The notes under the pieces are model-generated. The model saw only the letters and a list, made by a program, of their open reading frames with translations. It made no database searches and was not told the DNA's origin. From JADCCX01 sp051649305 (lineage in GTDB: Bacteria > Pseudomonadota > Alphaproteobacteria > Rhizobiales > Beijerinckiaceae): a stretch of 64,000 bases of DNA. Below, piece by piece: positions 34,214 to 42,919 of the stretch. The stretch lies in assembly GCA_051649305.1 (NCBI GenBank), contig JBOFGV010000019.1, positions 1 to 64,000 on the forward strand. The letters are read 5' to 3'. Both the position numbers and the translations under genes were made by a program. Each line of letters opens with the position of its first letter. Positions within the stretch are counted from its first letter, which is position 1.

Positions 34214-35530
34214 CTACTCCATAACAGCCGCCGCCAGCAGGATCGCCAGACTGACGGACTTGCCGCGCGTGCTCTCCGCCTTCTCCAGCGTCAGGCGCTC
34301 ATCCAGCGAATGGCTGCGCTCGCCGACTCCCCCTGAACCGATGGTCAGGGCAGGAATGCCAAGGCTCATCGGGATGTTGGAGTCAGTTGAGGAATAAGCC
34401 AGAAACGGGTTGGTTCCTTGCGGCCTGTAGCCATGCGCCACAATCGCCGCTGTTGCCAGTTGTACGAGTTCAGTCTGCGGATCAGTCGATCCCGCAGGAC
34501 GATCGCCGATCAACTTGGCATCAGCCTTGATAGGCCCTTCCTTGGTGGAACGTGATGCGTTTTCGGTGGCGGCTGCCTGCTGGACAATCTCCAGAAAGCG
34601 CTTTTCAAGAGCTGCCAGTGCTGCGGGATGTTCTGAACGCATGTCCACCTCCATCCAGATATCAATCGGGATAGAATTGACGGATGTGCCGCCACCAACG
34701 ACACCGATAGAGAATGTGGTCTTGGGCCGTGTGGGAACCTGAATACGCGAGAAGAGGCTGGTTGCCTCAGCCATGGCATAGGCCGGATTGACCAAACCAA
34801 AAGCACCGTAGCTGTGGCCGCCCGGACCTGAAAAGGTGACGCGGTAGCGCTTGGAGCCAACGCCGCCATTCACAAGACGAGCAGGGTTGGTGCCATCCAT
34901 CGAAAAGAAGGATTGCACCCGGTCCTTGTATTTGCCCTTGGAGAAGAAATACCGCACGCCACGCAGATCTCCCAGACCTTCCTCGCCCACCGTGCCAACA
35001 AAAAGGATGTCGTGCTTTGTCTTGATGCCCACTGCATCCATGGCGCGGATGTAGGCAAGCAAAGTGGCCAGCGAATGGCTGTCATCACCAATGCCAGGCG
35101 CAGTCAGCACGTCCCCTTCCCGCTTCACCTTCACATTGGTGCCAGCTGGAAAAACCGTATCAAGATGCGCCGACATGACAACGAGTTTGCCATCGCCCGT
35201 GCCTGTGCCTTTGCGGATGCCCATCACATTGCCTTCAGCATCCATCTCGATGTCTTGCAGACCATGAGCACGCAACATTTCCATATATGCCTTGGCCCGC
35301 GTCTCTTCCTTGAAAGGCGGTGCCTCAATCTCGGTGATCGTGATCGTTTCGGTGACTATCCGCTCATGCTCGGATTCAATTTTGGCCACTGCCGCCTTGA
35401 AGCGCTCATGCTCGGTCATACGCTGGACTGCGACAGTAGCAGCTGATGGTGGCGCAGCGGCTGTTTGCGCCAAGACAGGCAAAGTGAGGGCCGTGATAAC
35501 GGTAGCGGCCAACAGCGTAACAAGCTTCAT
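34214..35530 (-). CDS. Exported M20-family metallopeptidase
   Basis: A 438-residue protein with a signal peptide ending near AQTAAA (about residue 21). The M20/M28-type di-zinc site is visible: MSAHLDTVF (His/Asp, about 118-126), GIGDDSHS (bridging Asp, about 144-151), VGEEGLGD (catalytic Glu pair, about 182-189) and a late HSLDE. The central lid dimerisation domain contains GPGGHSYGAFG. It probably cleaves di- or tripeptides or amidated amino acids in the periplasm. The ATG follows GGGAGAATG. Convergent with the Pro/Ala-rich membrane protein gene. Confidence 0.86.
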   Translation of the reverse strand: MKLVTLLAATVITALTLPVLAQTAAAPPSAATVAVQRMTEHERFKAAVAKIESEHERIVTETITITEIEAPPFKEETRAKAYMEMLRAHGLQDIEMDAEGNVMGIRKGTGTGDGKLVVMSAHLDTVFPAGTNVKVKREGDVLTAPGIGDDSHSLATLLAYIRAMDAVGIKTKHDILFVGTVGEEGLGDLRGVRYFFSKGKYKDRVQSFFSMDGTNPARLVNGGVGSKRYRVTFSGPGGHSYGAFGLVNPAYAMAEATSLFSRIQVPTRPKTTFSIGVVGGGTSVNSIPIDIWMEVDMRSEHPAALAALEKRFLEIVQQAAATENASRSTKEGPIKADAKLIGDRPAGSTDPQTELVQLATAAIVAHGYRPQGTNPFLAYSSTDSNIPMSLGIPALTIGSGGVGERSHSLDERLTLEKAESTRGKSVSLAILLAAAVME

Positions 35531-35630
35531 CGCATTCTCCCATATGTGTCTTTTTCTGACGCATAAGGTCGATCAGAGCATTGGCGACGTCAACGGGAAT
35601 CTTTGCCAGCAGTGAACGGAAAAAGCTGCC

Positions 35631-36851
35631 TCAGGCTGCCTGCCTGAACTCCAGAGCCAGAGCATCTTCCAGATGAAGCTCAAGGTCATCACGGTCGAGA
35701 ACGACTGGCGCTACCGTCTCTTTCAGCATATCCGCAACAGCGATGCGGGCCTCATCACGGGCGGCTTCCGCCTGATAACGCAACAGCAGGGCGATAAGCT
35801 TGTCGTTTTCGGCGCTGTCAAAGGAAGAGCAGGAGGTCAGCACCCGCTCCACCATGCGGCGGGACAGAACAGTGTTGTCCGATGTCAACGCAGCACCAAA
35901 CTCATGCCAGGCGGCAAGTGCTGCCTCAAATGCCGGTTCCAGCGCCATCGGCATGCCAGACTTGCGGTAAAGCGCGCGAAAGCCAATGCCGCCACGGGCA
36001 TGCACAAAGCCCGATGCCTTTTCCAGAGACACCTCGGCGAGATCGGCGAGAGCCGCTGTCAGCAACCGCGTTTCACCGCACAGGAGTGAGCGCAAAAGAA
36101 GCTGCGGAGTCATCTGGCCCGCCTTGCGCATGCGGATGGCGATGTCGCTGATGTCATCGAACGATGCATCAGCCGTAACGGTGATAGCACCAATTTCCTT
36201 GGTCTCACGCGCCAGACGATCCGCCCGCGCGCCGTTCAACCAGCCGCGCTGATTGGCAAAGGCAGAGAGCTGATCAGCAACCTGCGCGACAAGATTCACA
36301 CGGATATCCAGCGGCAGGTCGCCACGCTTCAGGAGCGCTTCACGAAGAGCACCGCAGTTGGGGTGACGCTCAATCATCCGCTTCAGGCTGAACTCCGGTA
36401 CTTCAGCACCATCATTCTCGATCATCATGACAATGGCTTCTGATGTACCAATCTCTGCCAGTGCAGCAGAAACCGCTGATGAGAGATAAGGACGCTGTGC
36501 AATGGCACCCTGCGCACGGCTGTCGCCGAGCGCCATGGCATCGACCAGCTCAGGATCAGACAGCACGGGCGAATTGGCCAGCACAATCAGCGCGATCTCA
36601 GACTGATCCTGTGCCAGTGTAGCAATCATATGGCGCGGCGCCATTTCAGAACCTGCCAAAGCCATAGCAATGGCCTTGCGCACGCCGACTGACGGATCTT
36701 CCAGTGCCATGGTCAGGGCAGCCTGCGCCTCGCGCCTGTCCTGCGCTTCCAGCTCACCATGGAGATAGACATTGCAGAGAATGCCTGCAGCCTCGGCGCG
36801 GTCTGCCGCTGTGGCGGATTGAGACCATTGAAGATAGTTACGGATCATCAT
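35631..36851 (-). CDS. DUF2336-containing protein
   Basis: A 406-residue all-alpha protein rich in Ala, Leu and Glu, with HEAT-like helical repeats in the first half (ALTMALEDPSVGVRKAIAMAL) typical of the alphaproteobacterial DUF2336 family. The molecular role of the family is unknown; no catalytic motif is visible. Its ATG overlaps the stop of the transglycosylase gene (ATGA), so the two are translated together and may act in the same envelope process. Confidence 0.75.
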   Translation of the reverse strand: MMIRNYLQWSQSATAADRAEAAGILCNVYLHGELEAQDRREAQAALTMALEDPSVGVRKAIAMALAGSEMAPRHMIATLAQDQSEIALIVLANSPVLSDPELVDAMALGDSRAQGAIAQRPYLSSAVSAALAEIGTSEAIVMMIENDGAEVPEFSLKRMIERHPNCGALREALLKRGDLPLDIRVNLVAQVADQLSAFANQRGWLNGARADRLARETKEIGAITVTADASFDDISDIAIRMRKAGQMTPQLLLRSLLCGETRLLTAALADLAEVSLEKASGFVHARGGIGFRALYRKSGMPMALEPAFEAALAAWHEFGAALTSDNTVLSRRMVERVLTSCSSFDSAENDKLIALLLRYQAEAARDEARIAVADMLKETVAPVVLDRDDLELHLEDALALEFRQAA

Positions 36852-37906
36852 GGACGCTGACCAACTTTCACAAAACGCATGAGATCAAGAGGAGCTGAGC
36901 TTCGCTGCACTGTACGAACAGGACGCGCACCACCTTCAGCAACGGCAACCTGTTCAAAGCCTGATGGCCGTTGCGGCGGCAAAGGCACGTTCACAAGCTT
37001 GTGGGTGCTGTCTGCGGAAGAGACACTTGCCGTTGCATCGCTCATGACAGGTTGCCCGCTGCGCACATCACGCGGGTAGAATGCAACGCGGGTTTCAAGC
37101 CCTTCAGCAAGGCTACCCTTGCGACCAACACCGGCCCAGGCTTTGGAAACTGCATCAGCCACAGGCTCACCCTGAGAACGAAAAAGACCATGCATCGGCT
37201 TTCCCTCGCCCTTCACGCGAAACATCTGCTGGGCCTTGTCGCTGGTCGCGGCAGTTTGCTGCGGGGCAGATACAGTATTCTGGCTGAAAGCACCGGTCAG
37301 ATTGGCATAGACCTCACCTGCACTGCGGGCGCGGCCCGACTTGTCAAAGAACACAGAGCGGTTCGCGCCCGCTGCATCCCTGAAATGGGAAGCTGCCTTT
37401 GCATCCGGATTGGTTTGCGCCAGCTGGATCAGATCCCGTGCGCCCGAAGCACCCATGAAATGCGCGACATAAAGCTCGCCTTCTGTCGGTTTGCGACCAA
37501 GGGACTGCTGCAGGCTTTGGCCATTTCTGGCAGCAAAGGCACCCGCCATCATGGCGGATACGGAAGGATCTTCCCGCAAGGACAGAATCTTCTGTCGTGC
37601 ACCACTGTCAGAAACGGAAAAGCGCCCGCTTTCGCCCGTGATCGCAGCGGCTTCCTGCCCCAGCCCCATCTTTGGGCCTTCGTTCTTGATCATCCCAAGC
37701 CAGGTCTGCTCCAGAAACTGGAACATGCCTGTGGCCGTTGATGTTGAAGCCTTGGCAGTGGGATTAAAACGCGATTCGCGCTCGGCGGTTTTGGCCAGAT
37801 AATCAAACGACACACCTGTTGCCTGCGACGCCTGACGCAACGGAGTGGCATGCGGCACTTGCGGCTGCTGCGCTTCTCTGGGGGCTGAATTGGTGAACAG
37901 GAACAT
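36848..37906 (-). CDS. Lytic-transglycosylase-like (SLT fold) protein
   Basis: A 352-residue protein. TAERESRFNPTAKAST (about 40-55) has the E-S-x-x-[DN] catalytic glutamate region of soluble lytic transglycosylases, and ATGMFQFLEQTW (about 57-68) the following G-x-x-Q-F motif. GELYVAHFMGASGARDLI resembles the late part of the SLT-related domain. The C-terminal 150 residues look disordered. No signal peptide is obvious at the N-terminus, so secretion may be non-classical or the start may lie elsewhere. It heads a two-gene operon with the DUF2336 gene. Confidence 0.72.
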   Translation of the reverse strand: MFLFTNSAPREAQQPQVPHATPLRQASQATGVSFDYLAKTAERESRFNPTAKASTSTATGMFQFLEQTWLGMIKNEGPKMGLGQEAAAITGESGRFSVSDSGARQKILSLREDPSVSAMMAGAFAARNGQSLQQSLGRKPTEGELYVAHFMGASGARDLIQLAQTNPDAKAASHFRDAAGANRSVFFDKSGRARSAGEVYANLTGAFSQNTVSAPQQTAATSDKAQQMFRVKGEGKPMHGLFRSQGEPVADAVSKAWAGVGRKGSLAEGLETRVAFYPRDVRSGQPVMSDATASVSSADSTHKLVNVPLPPQRPSGFEQVAVAEGGARPVRTVQRSSAPLDLMRFVKVGQRP

Positions 37907-38035
37907 GAAAACTCAAAATGCGACAGGAACAGCAAACGATGTGCCGTGGGCAACAGAGTGAACAGTTATGGTAAATATGGGCTTAAAATCCGCAGCAAAT
38001 ACCGATAGATGTTTGTCAGCGAAGTGAGGAAAAGC

Positions 38036-38530
38036 ATGTCAGACAGCAACAGGCATTGGCGCGGCGGCCGGTATCTTGAGGATTTCAAGGTTGGCGAGTT
38101 GATCAAACACCGTCTCACGCGCACCGTCACGCAGATGGACAACATGCTGTTTTCCAACATGACGCTCAACCCGCAGCCCCTGCACATCGATGCGGATTTC
38201 TGTGCCAAGGAAACCGAATGGGGCAAGCCGTTGATGAACTCGCTGTTCACCCTCGGCCTGATGATCGGTATTTCCGTCAATGACACAACGGTTGGCACGA
38301 CGATCGCCAACCTTGGCATGAGTGATGTGAAGTTCCCTGCCCCATTGTTTGAGGGCGACACTGTGCATTGCACCACAGAAGTGCTGGCCGTGCGTGAATC
38401 AAAATCCCGCCCCGATGCCGGTATTGTTGACTTCATGCATCGCACCTACAATCAGGACAATGTGCTGGTGGCAGAGTGCCGCCGTCAGGCCTTCATGCGC
38501 CGGGCTCCAAAAGAACAGGCAAAGGAATAG
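38036..38530 (+). CDS. MaoC-family hot-dog dehydratase/hydratase
   Basis: A 164-residue hot-dog-fold protein. TLNPQPLHIDADFC (about 45-58) replaces the D-x-N-P-x-H hydratase motif with the N-x-Q-P-x-H form found in beta-methylmalyl-CoA/mesaconyl-CoA hydratase-like proteins. The role is reversible hydration of an enoyl-CoA. It lies four bases before a CitE-type lyase gene, a pairing that suggests successive steps on a methyl-branched dicarboxyl-CoA. The ATG at 38036 (GAGGAAA ribosome site) is preferred to 38009. Confidence 0.8.
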   Translation: MSDSNRHWRGGRYLEDFKVGELIKHRLTRTVTQMDNMLFSNMTLNPQPLHIDADFCAKETEWGKPLMNSLFTLGLMIGISVNDTTVGTTIANLGMSDVKFPAPLFEGDTVHCTTEVLAVRESKSRPDAGIVDFMHRTYNQDNVLVAECRRQAFMRRAPKEQAKE

Positions 38531-38534
38531 TCTG

Positions 38535-39416
38535 ATGCGATCCTTGCTGTTTGTGCCGGGTGACGATGAGAAGAAGCTCGCAAAAGGTCTTGGTTCAGGT
38601 GCCGATGCGTTGCTGATCGATCTGGAGGATTCTGTCTCTGGCTCCCGCAAGGATGCAGCAAGAGAAATCACCCGCTCCTTTATTCAGGCGAACCGACAGG
38701 CCGCCGCACGTCCAAGGCTCTATGTCCGCGTCAATGCCCATGACACCGGCCTGACCAGCGCTGACCTCGACGCTGTAATGCAGTCTGGTCCGGAAGGCAT
38801 CATGCTGCCCAAGTGTCAGTCCGGCGATGATGTGGCGCTTCTCTCGGCCAGAGTTGCTGTGCGTGAGGCGGAAAACAGCCTGCCGGATGGCTCGACGGCC
38901 ATCATTGCCATCGCAACGGAAACGGCCCGCTCGGTGTTCCATATGGGCAGCTATGTTGGCATCTCGCAGCGTCTCACGGGCCTGACATGGGGTGGTGAGG
39001 ATTTGTCAGCTGATGTCGGCGCTGAGGCCAACCGCCTTACAGATGGCGGCTATACAGACCCCTACCGACTCGCCCGCAGTCTTTGCCTGTTTGCGGCCTC
39101 AGCTGCACAGGCACAGCCGATTGACAGCGTTTACACCAACTTCCGGGATATGGATGGCCTGAAGCTGGAGTGCGAGGCGGCACGTCGCGATGGTTTTACG
39201 GGCAAGATGGCCATTCACCCGGCGCAGGTTCCGGTGATCAACGCGGTTTTCACGCCATCGCCAAAAGCAGTGGAGCGGGCCAAACAGATCATCGCGCTCT
39301 TTGCCGCAAATCCTGAAGCGGGCGTTATAGGTCTAGATGGTGAGATGCTGGACCGTCCGCACATCAGGCGGGCGGAGCGTGTGCTGGCTGCAGCGCGGGC
39401 AGCAGGAATCGCTTGA
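38535..39416 (+). CDS. HpcH/HpaI-family CoA ester lyase (CitE/Mcl-like)
   Basis: A 293-residue TIM-barrel lyase of the CitE branch. LFVPGDDEKK (4-13), LIDLEDSV (metal and CoA region, about 28-35), LYVRVN, LPKCQ, ATETARSVF (catalytic Glu, near 128) and WGGEDLSADVG (metal Asp) are all present, and GKMAIHPAQV closes the barrel. It should cleave a malyl-, citramalyl- or methylmalyl-CoA ester into acetyl- or propionyl-CoA and a keto acid. Coupled with the MaoC gene upstream; converges on a flavin reductase gene. Confidence 0.87.
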   Translation: MRSLLFVPGDDEKKLAKGLGSGADALLIDLEDSVSGSRKDAAREITRSFIQANRQAAARPRLYVRVNAHDTGLTSADLDAVMQSGPEGIMLPKCQSGDDVALLSARVAVREAENSLPDGSTAIIAIATETARSVFHMGSYVGISQRLTGLTWGGEDLSADVGAEANRLTDGGYTDPYRLARSLCLFAASAAQAQPIDSVYTNFRDMDGLKLECEAARRDGFTGKMAIHPAQVPVINAVFTPSPKAVERAKQIIALFAANPEAGVIGLDGEMLDRPHIRRAERVLAAARAAGIA

Positions 39417-39431
39417 GCAGTCGTCGCTTGA

Positions 39432-40043
39432 TCAACCCGCACCCGGTGGGCGGGTGATGGCAAATGCCTTTTCAACCAGCGCATATTCATCATAGCCCAT
39501 CCGGGCGATGGGCCGCATGGCAGCGGTGTTAAGACGACCGTTCTGAATGAACCTGTCGTCAATATACACCCCAACAACCTGCCCGATGATAACGTGGCAA
39601 TTGGCCGATTTCCCTGAAAGCTGGTTCGGCGAGACCACCTGCAGGACTTTGCACTCAAGAGCAGCAGGAGACTCCGCCACCCGAGGCGGCCGGACATTCC
39701 GGCTTGGTGCCATCGTCAGGCCAGCATGCACAAATTCACTTGAGCCACGCGGCAGAGGGGCAGATGTTGCATTCATCTGATGTCTCAATTCGTAGGTAGC
39801 CAGCGAGCAGACGAACTCTCCGGTTTCCAGCGCAAAGTCGATCGCGTCCTTGATGCCATCACTCGAGAAAATCACGAGATCAGGGTTGCTTTGAATGGCA
39901 TTGAAGAAGGAGTAAGGTGCGAGATTGACCTCGCCCGCCTTTGACATCGAGCTGATCCAGCCAATCGGCCGTGGCGCCATGATGGCTTTGAAAGGATTGT
40001 GAGGCAATCCCGCCTGTCTGTGCTCTCCGGCATTAAAAAACAT
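39432..40043 (-). CDS. Flavin reductase family protein (DIM6/NTAB type)
   Basis: A 203-residue split-barrel flavoprotein. MAPRPIGWISSMSKAGEVN (about 22-40) and NLAPYSFFNAIQSNPDLVIF in segments (about 40-58) form the FMN-binding motif of the family. Members reduce flavin with NAD(P)H for a partner monooxygenase or have poorly known roles. No monooxygenase is adjacent. Convergent with the lyase gene. Confidence 0.85.
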   Translation of the reverse strand: MFFNAGEHRQAGLPHNPFKAIMAPRPIGWISSMSKAGEVNLAPYSFFNAIQSNPDLVIFSSDGIKDAIDFALETGEFVCSLATYELRHQMNATSAPLPRGSSEFVHAGLTMAPSRNVRPPRVAESPAALECKVLQVVSPNQLSGKSANCHVIIGQVVGVYIDDRFIQNGRLNTAAMRPIARMGYDEYALVEKAFAITRPPGAG

Positions 40044-40199
40044 CGTTCTGTCGCCCCACTTTGCCTTGGTTGGCTAACGTCATTCAGCTGCATTGCCAAA
40101 TCAAGAAATGGCAAGGCCTAAAAAGTCAGCCATGATTTCAACACTGATAATGCCGATCAACACAATGACAAACCGCTTCTTTCAGGCTAACCAATCATC

Positions 40200-41093
40200 A
40201 TGGTTTCTGCGCTGCTTCGCTTATTATTCCTGATCACGCTGCTGGTGGCACCCGCCGTCACACATGCTGCATCCGGTCTTGCCTTGTCTGCAGTTTACGC
40301 AGGCGAGAACAAGCCGATCCCGCACGGCTTGGTTTGGCGCGTCTTCAAGCTGGTTGACAATGCCGAGCCTGCGCTTGTCACACAATCGAGTGAGCCAACA
40401 CCTGTGCTGCCTCTGCCACCGGGCGAATATGTGGTGCATGTCGCTTACGGTCTGGCGTCATCCACCCGCAAGGTTCTGGTGGGCGCGGCCACGACAAACG
40501 AGCGCGTGCCGATTGGTGCTGGCGCGCTTTCTGTTCGCGGCAGCATTCTCGACAGGGTCATTCCGCTTAACCGTCTGCAGATCTCGGTTTTCATTCCGGC
40601 ACCCGGTAATTCGGAAAGCAAGATCATCACATCCACTTTGCGGACTGGTGAATTGCTGCGCCTGCCTGAAGGCATCTATCACGTGGTGACCAGCTACGGC
40701 GATTCAAACTCGATCGTGCGGGCAGATATCCGTGTGAACTCCGGCAAGATAACCGAAGCAAACATGCATCATCGCGCAGCCACAATCACCCTGAAGCTGG
40801 TTTCCAACCCCGGCGGTGAAGCCCGTGCCAACACCGCTTGGTCAGTGCTCACACCGGGCGGCGACGTTATCCGCGAGGCGCTTGGCGCGTTCCCTTCGAT
40901 GACGCTGGCCGAAGGCGAGTACGTCGCCATCGCCCGCAACGACGGGCGCGTTTATCAAAACGAATTTAAGATCAAGTCTGGCCTTGATACGGATATCGAG
41001 GTGTTGGCTCGCGAAGGACCCGCACCTGCTGCCGGACAACCACTTCCATTGCGCCCAACACAGACCGATCAGCAGCCTGCCAAAGCAAACTAA
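40200..41093 (+). CDS. Exported protein with three beta-sandwich-like repeats, unknown function
   Basis: A 297-residue protein with a clear signal peptide (LLRLLFLITLLVAPAVTHA, cleavage about residue 24). Three internal repeats end in similar turns: LPPGEYVVHVAYG (about 73-85), LPEGIYHVVTSYG (about 154-166) and LAEGEYVAIARND (about 237-249), as in carboxypeptidase-regulatory or PEGA-like sandwiches. The C-terminus is proline rich. No catalytic motif. Likely a periplasmic or envelope-attached structural or binding protein. Monocistronic; the 156 bases before it show nothing recognisable. Confidence 0.65.
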   Translation: MVSALLRLLFLITLLVAPAVTHAASGLALSAVYAGENKPIPHGLVWRVFKLVDNAEPALVTQSSEPTPVLPLPPGEYVVHVAYGLASSTRKVLVGAATTNERVPIGAGALSVRGSILDRVIPLNRLQISVFIPAPGNSESKIITSTLRTGELLRLPEGIYHVVTSYGDSNSIVRADIRVNSGKITEANMHHRAATITLKLVSNPGGEARANTAWSVLTPGGDVIREALGAFPSMTLAEGEYVAIARNDGRVYQNEFKIKSGLDTDIEVLAREGPAPAAGQPLPLRPTQTDQQPAKAN

Positions 41094-41201
41094 AGAGCTT
41101 TCCTAACTCATATTGCCTTGCGGCTTGTCGAAGCAGGAAACTGCGGCTACCAACGATGCTTGAGTTTTTCCACAAAGACCGACTGGTGCAGGGCTTCCAG
41201 A

Positions 41202-41438
41202 ATGCAGACCTTTTTCGTCAAGATCAAATGCCAGCTTGGCAAGACCTATGTGGTCGCAACGGCTTTGGCAGATGCCGAGATCGCCTCGGAAATCTACTCT
41301 GTTGCGGGTGAGTATGACATTCTGGCAAAGTTCCATATCGATGACAGCGTCGATATCGGCCATTTTGTGGGGGAGAAAGTGCAAGTGCTGCCCGGCATTG
41401 CAGACACCCGTACCATGATTACGTTCAAGGCCTTCTGA
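41202..41438 (+). CDS. Stand-alone Lrp/AsnC ligand-binding domain (RAM) protein
   Basis: A 78-residue protein that corresponds to the C-terminal effector domain of Lrp/AsnC regulators without the DNA-binding half. VKIKCQLGKTYVVATAL, VAGEYDILAKFHID and LPGIADTRTMITF are the typical strands, with the G-[ED]-Y-D-[IL] ligand loop intact. Such stand-alone domains bind amino acids and form dimers or octamers. Eleven bases before the aspartate dehydrogenase gene, so a role in sensing an amino acid for that enzyme is inferred. Confidence 0.83.
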   Translation: MQTFFVKIKCQLGKTYVVATALADAEIASEIYSVAGEYDILAKFHIDDSVDIGHFVGEKVQVLPGIADTRTMITFKAF

Positions 41439-41449
41439 GCGCTCATTGC

Positions 41450-42259
41450 ATGGCTTCCCTCTCCGTCGCCATCGCAGGCCTTGGGGCCATCGGCTCTGGC
41501 ATGGTGCGGGAGATTTTGCGCAGCGAGCCAAACATTCATATTACAGCGGTCTCCGCGCGTGACGAAGCAAGGGCGACTGCATTCCTTCTGAATCAGAACA
41601 TCAACGTCCCGATTCTACCCCTCAACGAGCTGCCCCAACATGCTGATCTTGTTGTAGAATGTTTGCCGGCAATGGCTTTTGATGTGATCGCCGATGCAAC
41701 TCTTGCTGCTGGCAAAGACCTCATGGTCCTCAGTGTCGGGCAACTTGCGCGGCGGGATGATCTGATCCCGGCCTTTCGCGCCCGAAACCAGCGACTGGTT
41801 GTGCCGACAGGTGCAATCATGGGGCTGGATGTTGTCCGGGCGCTGGCTCGCAGTGATGTCACCGCAAGCCGCATGATCACCCGCAAGTCACCGGCGAGCC
41901 TTGCAGGAGCACCCTATCTCGTCGCCAACAACGTTGACCCACTGGCACTGAAAGAACCAACCTGCATCTTTTCAGGCACTACACGCGAGGCAATCAAGGG
42001 CTTCCCTGCCAACGTCAATGTGGCTGTGGCACTGTCATTGGCAGGCATTGGTGTCGACCGCACGCATTGCGAGATCTGGATCGACCCGGTTGAAACCGCC
42101 AATGTCCATACAATTGAGGTTGAAACCGCGGGCACCACAGTCAGCATGACCATCCGCGGCAGGCCAGACCCAAAGAACCCGCGCACAAGCCAAATGACCG
42201 CCCTTAGCGCCGTTGATGCACTCAGGCGGTTGATTGATCCTGTATGGATCGGCTCGTAG
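41450..42259 (+). CDS. nadX: Aspartate dehydrogenase (NadX-type)
   Basis: A 269-residue NAD(P)-dependent amino-acid dehydrogenase. IAGLGAIGSGMVREIL (about 8-23) is the Rossmann motif; VVECLPAMAFD and VPTGAIMGLDVVRAL (about 119-133) match the L-aspartate dehydrogenase/oxidoreductase family, and NVNVAVALSLAGIGVDRT the substrate-side helix with conserved Asn and Asp. It oxidises L-aspartate to iminoaspartate or oxaloacetate plus ammonia. No nadA or nadC is next to it, so either NAD synthesis or aspartate breakdown is possible. Confidence 0.83.
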   Translation: MASLSVAIAGLGAIGSGMVREILRSEPNIHITAVSARDEARATAFLLNQNINVPILPLNELPQHADLVVECLPAMAFDVIADATLAAGKDLMVLSVGQLARRDDLIPAFRARNQRLVVPTGAIMGLDVVRALARSDVTASRMITRKSPASLAGAPYLVANNVDPLALKEPTCIFSGTTREAIKGFPANVNVAVALSLAGIGVDRTHCEIWIDPVETANVHTIEVETAGTTVSMTIRGRPDPKNPRTSQMTALSAVDALRRLIDPVWIGS

Positions 42260-42397
42260 CGACAACATCACCAAAAGTTCACCTGCATCGCTGCGCAGGA
42301 GCGTCTATATCGAGAACCAGCCGACCACGCTGACAAACATTTGCCTTCAAGTTTTGGCTCGTTTGGAAACCATCAACACGAAGCAAGAGGGAGCTCC

Positions 42398-42916
42398 ATG
42401 ACCCAGCATCACGCAACCCGCCGGGAAATCATCCGTGCCGGCGCCACAATGGCTGGCGTCACTTTCGTCACCGGAGCTTCCGGCCTCCTGTTGCCAGCCC
42501 ACGCGCAAGGCCAGCCCTCTGGCAAAGGTCTCGCACCCACGCCAACCATGCGCGGCGGAGCCAACAATTACCTGCCGGGTGCGCCGGTGGTCAGCCGCAT
42601 CGGCGGCGGGGGCTTCGTCATGTCCGGCACCGTGCGCCGTGCAGGCGATGGTGCGCCGCTGCCCGGCATCCGCATCCAGATCTGGGCGCACACGACGGAG
42701 GGATACGAGAGCGACCAGCGAAGCCACGGCGCGACGCTGACAGGACCAGACGGCACGTACCGCCTCGACATGCCGCAGATCGTTCCAGCTTTTGGTCAGG
42801 CCCACGGACATCTCGCCTATGACGGCAAAGACTTCAAGACGGTCTTCCTGCGCCCCGTGATGGCAAGCGCCAAAGACAAGGGCCTTAGTGCGCATTTCGT
42901 GCTCCAGCCGGTCTGA
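42398..42916 (+). CDS. Tat-signal protein with reduced intradiol-dioxygenase-like domain
   Basis: A 172-residue protein. ATRREIIRAGATMAG is a twin-arginine signal with cleavage near AHAQG (about residue 37). The rest resembles the intradiol ring-cleavage dioxygenase sandwich: SGTVRRAGDGAPLPGIRIQI, IWAHTTEGYES (the expected ligand tyrosine), GPDGTYRLDM and GQAHGHLAY with an H-x-H pair. The domain is short and the second ligand tyrosine of catechol dioxygenases is not evident, so the activity is doubtful. Four bases before a ferric-reductase-like gene, and probably works with it at the periplasmic face. Confidence 0.7.
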   Translation: MTQHHATRREIIRAGATMAGVTFVTGASGLLLPAHAQGQPSGKGLAPTPTMRGGANNYLPGAPVVSRIGGGGFVMSGTVRRAGDGAPLPGIRIQIWAHTTEGYESDQRSHGATLTGPDGTYRLDMPQIVPAFGQAHGHLAYDGKDFKTVFLRPVMASAKDKGLSAHFVLQPV

Positions 42917-42919
42917 GCA

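Noticed and set aside
36971..37741. 256-codon plus-strand frame opposite the transglycosylase-like gene
   Set aside because: Low-complexity Cys/Arg/His composition and no family pattern; antisense shadow.
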